A stretch of DNA of 11,286 nt, taken from the NCBI GenBank assembly GCA_002373045.1, contig DFHU01000047.1:19316-30601 (forward strand), given 5' to 3'. Position numbers and translations under genes: made by a program. Origin of the DNA: Pseudoselenomonas ruminantium (GTDB lineage: Bacteria > Bacillota > Negativicutes > Selenomonadales > Selenomonadaceae). The notes beneath the pieces are model-generated. The model was not told where the DNA came from. It worked only from the letters and a program-made list of their open reading frames with translations, and searched no databases. Numbering within the stretch: the stretch's first letter is position 1; every line of letters begins with the position of its first letter. Shown here piece by piece: positions 8,133 to 11,286 of the stretch.

Positions 8133-9632
8133 TCAGGCTCCTTTTTTCGCTGCCACGGCCTCGCGGGCAACTTCCTTATCGTCAAAGTGAATCGTCTTAT
8201 CCTTCAAAATCTGATAATCCTCATGGCCCTTACCCAAAATAATCACAATATCATCCGTTTCCGCCAGTTCCACGGCGCGGAAGATGGCTTCGCGTCTGTC
8301 GATAATGCATTCATGGTGCTTATCGCCGATGGTTTCCTTCACGCCGGCTTCGACTTCGCTCAGGATAAAGGCCGGGTCTTCGCTGCGCGGATTATCGGAG
8401 GTTGCGATAACCACATCGGCAAGTTCTGCGGCGAGTCTGCCCATAATCGGACGCTTCGTGCGGTCGCGGTCACCGCCGCAGCCAAACACCGCGATAATCT
8501 TCTTCTTCGCAATGCGGCGGGCCGTATTGAGCACGTTTTCCACCCCGTCCGGCGTATGCGCATAGTCCACGATAATGGAGAAATCCTGCCCGGCCTTCAC
8601 GAGTTCAAAGCGGCCCGGCACACTGGTGAAATTCAGCAGGGCTTTCTCAATTACTGCAGGGTCAATCTTCTCCGCGATGGCAGCGCCCACAGCGGCCATG
8701 ACATTATAGACATTGAAGATACCCGTGATATGCAGCTGTAAATCCAGCTTGCCCAGGAATTCTTCGACCAGCGTGAAATTTGCCCCACTGGCCAAAACCT
8801 CCACATTGGTTGCCTGCAAGGAAGCCTTGTTTTCGATACCATAGGTCAGATGACGGCACTGGGCATGCTCGAGCATGGTCTTGCCGGCTTCGTCGTCGGC
8901 ATTGACCACAGCCGTCTTATTTTCCTTGACGCCTGCTTTCCCCAGCAGGTCAAAAAGCTTGGCCTTGGCCAATTTGTAGTTTTCCAAGGTCTTATGGTAG
9001 TCCAAATGGTCCTGCGTAAGATTGGAGAACACCGCCGTATCAAATTCGATACCGGCCACGCGATTCTGGTCAAGCGCATGAGAGGAAACTTCCATCACGA
9101 CATAATCCATGCCCTTGTCCCGCATGATGGCCAGCGTGTGCTGCAATTCCACCACATCCGGCGTTGTATTATGAATGGGGAATACTTCTTCCTCCATCAT
9201 AATCTGAATCGTGCCGATAAGGCCCACCTTGTAACCAGCTTCGCGCAAAATCGCGCGGATAAGGTAACTGGTCGTGGTCTTGCCATTGGTACCCGTAATG
9301 CCGATTACCCGCATCTTCTGCGCAGGATAATCATGGAAAAACGGCACAATCGTATCCAGAGCCGTTTTGAGCTCCGGCACCTGCAGTACCGCCACACCTT
9401 CCGGCACCTCAACCTCATCGGCCTTGCGCGTGGTCAAAATGGCCTTTGCGCCCTTTTCCACTGCCTGTGGAATGAACTTATGCCCATCCACATGGAAACC
9501 GGCAATGCACACGAATAATGTGCCCTCACCAGCCTTGCGGGAATCGTGTTCAATCCCCGTAATTTCTATATTGCCATCGCCTGTAATTACAGAACCTTCC
9601 ACGAGTTCTGCTAACTGCGCTAAAGTCTTCAT
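8133..9632 (-). CDS. murE: UDP-N-acetylmuramoyl-L-alanyl-D-glutamate--2,6-diaminopimelate ligase
   Basis: MurE adds the third stem-peptide residue to UDP-MurNAc-L-Ala-D-Glu in the cytoplasm. The 499 residues contain the N-terminal uridine-binding region (DSRKAGEGTLFVCIAG, 30-45), the P-loop ITGTNGKTTTSYL (112-124), NTTPD (155-159), MEVSSHALDQNRV (180-192), NLTQDHLDYH (204-213), GRFELV (340-345), VDYAHTPDG (355-363), FGCGGDRDRTKRP (383-395), SDNPRSEDP (412-420) and GKGHEDYQ (467-474). DNPR with Arg 416 is the motif that selects meso-diaminopimelate; L-lysine enzymes differ there. The stem peptide is therefore predicted to carry meso-DAP. GGGAGG lies six bases before the ATG. It is the first gene of the downstream transcription unit, behind its own promoter and an upstream terminator. 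Confidence 0.98.
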   Translation of the reverse strand: MKTLAQLAELVEGSVITGDGNIEITGIEHDSRKAGEGTLFVCIAGFHVDGHKFIPQAVEKGAKAILTTRKADEVEVPEGVAVLQVPELKTALDTIVPFFHDYPAQKMRVIGITGTNGKTTTSYLIRAILREAGYKVGLIGTIQIMMEEEVFPIHNTTPDVVELQHTLAIMRDKGMDYVVMEVSSHALDQNRVAGIEFDTAVFSNLTQDHLDYHKTLENYKLAKAKLFDLLGKAGVKENKTAVVNADDEAGKTMLEHAQCRHLTYGIENKASLQATNVEVLASGANFTLVEEFLGKLDLQLHITGIFNVYNVMAAVGAAIAEKIDPAVIEKALLNFTSVPGRFELVKAGQDFSIIVDYAHTPDGVENVLNTARRIAKKKIIAVFGCGGDRDRTKRPIMGRLAAELADVVIATSDNPRSEDPAFILSEVEAGVKETIGDKHHECIIDRREAIFRAVELAETDDIVIILGKGHEDYQILKDKTIHFDDKEVAREAVAAKKGA

Positions 9633-9670
9633 ATATATCCTCCCTCGCCGAATTATGCGAACCGTTTTTT

Positions 9671-9700
9671 ATTATAACGCCAACGCTAAAATTTTGCCAT
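9671..9700 (-). promoter_or_regulatory. Predicted sigma-A type promoter of the murE-ftsQ unit
   Basis: The -10 box is a perfect TATAAT at 9671-9676. The best -35 is ATGGCA at 9695-9700 (four of six to TTGACA) with an 18-base spacer. Transcription would begin near 9664, giving a leader of about 30 bases with the murE ribosome site at its end. It sits just downstream of a terminator, where a new promoter is needed. The -35 is weak and overlaps a 17-base palindrome, so an activator or repressor could act here. No start site has been measured. Confidence 0.65.
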
Positions 9701-9708
9701 AGGCAAAA
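9692..9708. repeat. Inverted repeat TTTTGCC-ATA-GGCAAAA over the murE -35 region
   Basis: Arms of seven bases (9692-9698 and 9702-9708) are perfect, with a three-base centre. The repeat covers the predicted -35 box and its outer arm shares four T's with the tail of the terminator upstream. It could be an operator, a small second terminator hairpin (TTTT follows on the minus strand), or chance in an A+T-rich gap. Confidence 0.4.
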
Positions 9709-9747
9709 AAAATTACAGGATTTTTCTGCTTAAAATCCTGTAATTTT
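9705..9747 (-). terminator. Rho-independent terminator after ftsL
   Basis: A perfect 16-base inverted repeat (9732-9747 and 9709-9724) encloses a seven-base loop. Read on the minus strand, the stem runs into eight T's (9712 down to 9705) and then GCC, as expected for an intrinsic terminator. The stem is A+T-rich with a central ACAGGA/TCCTGT core. On the plus strand only four T's follow, so it is oriented for transcripts coming from ftsL, whose stop codon is 17 bases before the stem. It separates mraZ-rsmH-ftsL from murE. Confidence 0.8.
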
Positions 9748-9764
9748 GCGTTTCTTGTTCATTT

Positions 9765-10151
9765 TTATTTCTCACTGCTAAAATACGTCTGACGCGGTAC
9801 TTCCATCCCCAGCTGGTCCTGGGCAATGGCCTTGATTCTGTCCGGCGATTTCAACTTGGCAATCTCGATTTTCAGCCGTTCGTTCTCCTGCTCCTTCTGC
9901 TCAGCCTGCTGCTGAATCGCCACCAGCTCATAGCCGCGGCTGGCGCTGATACCGCTGCCCACCGTGACCAACAGCGCCAGAACCGTCATGGTCAAAAAGA
10001 GCAGCTGACCATGGGAACGCAGTCTTGTGTCCAGAACCGTCTTAAACAACGGTTCCTTCGGGGCTTTGCGCAGCTCCTTTTCCTCTTCTTCAGGGGTAAG
10101 GACGCGCTGTTCTTCTTCGTAATATTCTTCCTGTCTGGCCAGCATGGTCAT
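9765..10151 (-). CDS. ftsL: Cell division protein FtsL (FtsL/DivIC family)
   Basis: FtsL is a small bitopic divisome protein whose periplasmic coiled coil pairs with FtsB/DivIC and contacts FtsQ and the FtsW-FtsI synthase. The 128 residues have the family layout: a charged cytoplasmic tail (1-48, very acidic at 8-26), one membrane helix (about 50-70, LLFLTMTVLALLVTVGSGISA), a coiled-coil segment rich in Q, E and K (about 73-100), and the closing motif KSPDRIKAIAQDQLGMEVP (101-119) typical of FtsL/DivIC. The name FtsL rather than FtsB/DivIC comes mainly from its place directly after rsmH. The ATG at 10151 overlaps the rsmH stop by four bases behind AAGGGGGG; a second ATG at 10145 is possible. 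No ftsI follows; a terminator does. Confidence 0.85.
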   Translation of the reverse strand: MTMLARQEEYYEEEQRVLTPEEEEKELRKAPKEPLFKTVLDTRLRSHGQLLFLTMTVLALLVTVGSGISASRGYELVAIQQQAEQKEQENERLKIEIAKLKSPDRIKAIAQDQLGMEVPRQTYFSSEK

Positions 10152-11107
10152 TTGCCCCCCTTCTCATGTAGCGGTAACTTTTCGGCAATGCGCAGCTTCG
10201 CACTCTTAGAGCGGGAATTATGCTCCAATTCAGCGGCAGTTGCCTGAATCGGCTTGCCGATAATCTTGATTTCCGGCTGATGATTGCACATGCACACCGG
10301 CAGTTCCGGCGGACAGATACAGCCACGGGAAAGTTCTTTCAGCACATTCTTGGCAATCCGGTCTTCCAGCGAATGAAACGTGATAATCGCAATACGCCCG
10401 CCCGGCTTCAAATGCGCGACCGCCGTACGGAAAGCCGTTTCCAAAATCCCCAGCTCGTCATTGACCTCAATGCGGATGGCCTGAAAGACCCGCTTGGCCG
10501 GATGACCGCCCGCTGCCTGCCGCACCGCCTTGGGCACGGCCTTGCAGATGATGTCCACCAGTTCCCCGGTGGTTTCAATCGGCTTACTTCCCCGTTCCTG
10601 CACGATAAACTGCGCGATACGCTTGCTCCAGCGTTCCTCGCCGTATTCCTTGAAGATACGGTTCAGTTCTTTTTCCTCGTAACGGTTCACCACATCATAA
10701 GCACTGAAATCCGCTTCGGGATTCATGCGCATATCGAGCGGCGCATCCTGTATATAGGAAAAGCCCCGTTCTGCCGTATCAATCTGATGGGACGAAACCC
10801 CCAAATCAAAAACCACCCCATCCACAAGAGGAGCATTCTCATCCGCAAGAATCTGCTCCAGATTGCGGAAGTTGCTGTGAACGATATCCACCCGGCACTT
10901 GGCCTCTTTCAGCCGTTCCGATGCCGCACTGATGGCCGCGGCATCCTGGTCGATGCCGATAAGCCGCCCCTTTTCCGTGAGCATTGAGGCAATCCGGCTG
11001 GAATGACCGCCGCCCCCCAGGGTACAGTCCACATAAGTTCCGTCTTTAGTTGTCACGAGACCTTTTACCGTCTCCTCCAGCATTACGCTGATATGATGAA
11101 ACTCCAT
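10148..11107 (-). CDS. rsmH: 16S rRNA (cytosine(1402)-N(4))-methyltransferase RsmH
   Basis: RsmH (formerly MraW) uses S-adenosylmethionine to methylate N4 of cytosine 1402 in the 16S rRNA P-site region. The 319 residues begin with the family hallmark HHISVMLEE (4-12), followed by the SAM-binding VDCTLGGGGHSSRI (26-39) and GIDQDAAAI (51-59), FDLGVSSHQID (100-110), ERGFSY (113-118), DAPLDMRM (121-128), HPAKRVFQAIRIEVNDEL (202-219), ITFHSLEDR (242-250), a cysteine-bearing loop (C263 to C274) and RSKSAKLRIAEK (299-310). The start has AGGG close upstream and a further GGAAAGGA; the exact ribosome site is not decisive, but the N-terminus fits the family. It lies 26 bases after mraZ and overlaps ftsL by four bases. 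Confidence 0.98.
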   Translation of the reverse strand: MEFHHISVMLEETVKGLVTTKDGTYVDCTLGGGGHSSRIASMLTEKGRLIGIDQDAAAISAASERLKEAKCRVDIVHSNFRNLEQILADENAPLVDGVVFDLGVSSHQIDTAERGFSYIQDAPLDMRMNPEADFSAYDVVNRYEEKELNRIFKEYGEERWSKRIAQFIVQERGSKPIETTGELVDIICKAVPKAVRQAAGGHPAKRVFQAIRIEVNDELGILETAFRTAVAHLKPGGRIAIITFHSLEDRIAKNVLKELSRGCICPPELPVCMCNHQPEIKIIGKPIQATAAELEHNSRSKSAKLRIAEKLPLHEKGGK

Positions 11108-11133
11108 GCGCCCTGTAATCCTTTCCTGTGTCC

Positions 11134-11286
11134 TTATATACCTAAGTCAGCCAGTGTCGCAGCAATCGCCGTAACCTCCGGCTCCACCTCACCGCTATAC
11201 TGGTTCCAATTATCCTTGCTCCATACCTCAATGCGATTGTCCACGCCAGTCAGGATAACATCCTGCTTCAACGCAATCTGCGCATG
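11134..11286 (-). CDS. mraZ: Transcriptional regulator MraZ, C-terminal part (cut by window edge)
   Basis: Fifty codons and a TAA are visible; the 5' part lies beyond the right edge. They read HAQIALKQDVILTGVDNRIEVWS, then KDNWNQYSGEVEPEVTAI and ATLADLGI. This is the end of the second MraZ repeat (pattern HAxL.KDVVLVGVxxRxEIWxxxxW) and the short variable tail. MraZ is an AbrB-like, ring-forming DNA-binding protein that binds repeats in front of its own operon and is the usual first gene of dcw clusters. Its promoter and binding repeats would lie outside the window. About a third of a usual protein of 140-150 residues is present. No sign of decay is seen in this part. Confidence 0.9.
   Translation of the reverse strand, partial: HAQIALKQDVILTGVDNRIEVWSKDNWNQYSGEVEPEVTAIAATLADLGI

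Noticed and set aside
7548..8741. A 397-codon open frame on the plus strand across murF and murE
   Set aside because: Antisense shadow of conserved coding sequence, spanning the murE/murF junction, without recognisable domains or a ribosome site that would support it.
1..11286. Search for mobile elements, CRISPR repeats, tRNA or rRNA genes, or an unknown multi-gene system
   Set aside because: Nearly all bases belong to dcw genes with recognisable families; no direct repeats, transposase-like genes or RNA gene signatures were seen by eye.

Overview
The window is a division and cell wall (dcw) cluster read entirely from the minus strand. From the right edge to the left, which is the direction of transcription, the order is mraZ (3' end only), rsmH, ftsL, [terminator and promoter], murE, murF, mraY, murD, murG, murC, ddl, ftsQ. 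All long plus-strand frames are antisense shadows. The genes are packed with overlaps of 4 bases or gaps of 3 to about 40 bases, except for one 132-base gap between ftsL and murE.

The set covers most of the cytoplasmic and first membrane steps of peptidoglycan precursor synthesis. Ddl makes D-Ala-D-Ala. MurC, MurD, MurE and MurF add L-Ala, D-Glu, meso-diaminopimelate (DNPR motif in MurE) and D-Ala-D-Ala in turn to UDP-MurNAc. MraY moves the product onto undecaprenyl phosphate (lipid I) and MurG adds GlcNAc (lipid II). FtsL and FtsQ are single-pass divisome proteins, RsmH methylates 16S rRNA, and MraZ is the conserved first gene of such clusters.

The order equals the Escherichia coli order (mraZ-rsmH-ftsL-ftsI-murE-murF-mraY-murD-ftsW-murG-murC-ddlB-ftsQ) minus exactly ftsI and ftsW, the two genes for the septal transpeptidase/glycosyltransferase pair. 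In the ftsI slot lies a strong-looking minus-strand terminator followed by a promoter with a perfect TATAAT box. The cluster therefore seems to be two transcription units, mraZ-rsmH-ftsL and murE through ftsQ.

The organism is probably a Firmicute with moderate to high G+C. MraY and MurG resemble Firmicute forms (for example the MraY stretch KLKFGQSIREEGP), while the E. coli-like murC-ddl-ftsQ end and meso-DAP MurE would fit a diderm Firmicute of the Negativicutes (Selenomonas relatives). This placement is an inference from remembered family sequences.

I see no mobile element, CRISPR array, RNA gene or unknown defence-like system. The content is essential housekeeping; the points of interest are the missing ftsI/ftsW pair, the transcriptional split, and a few start-codon choices.
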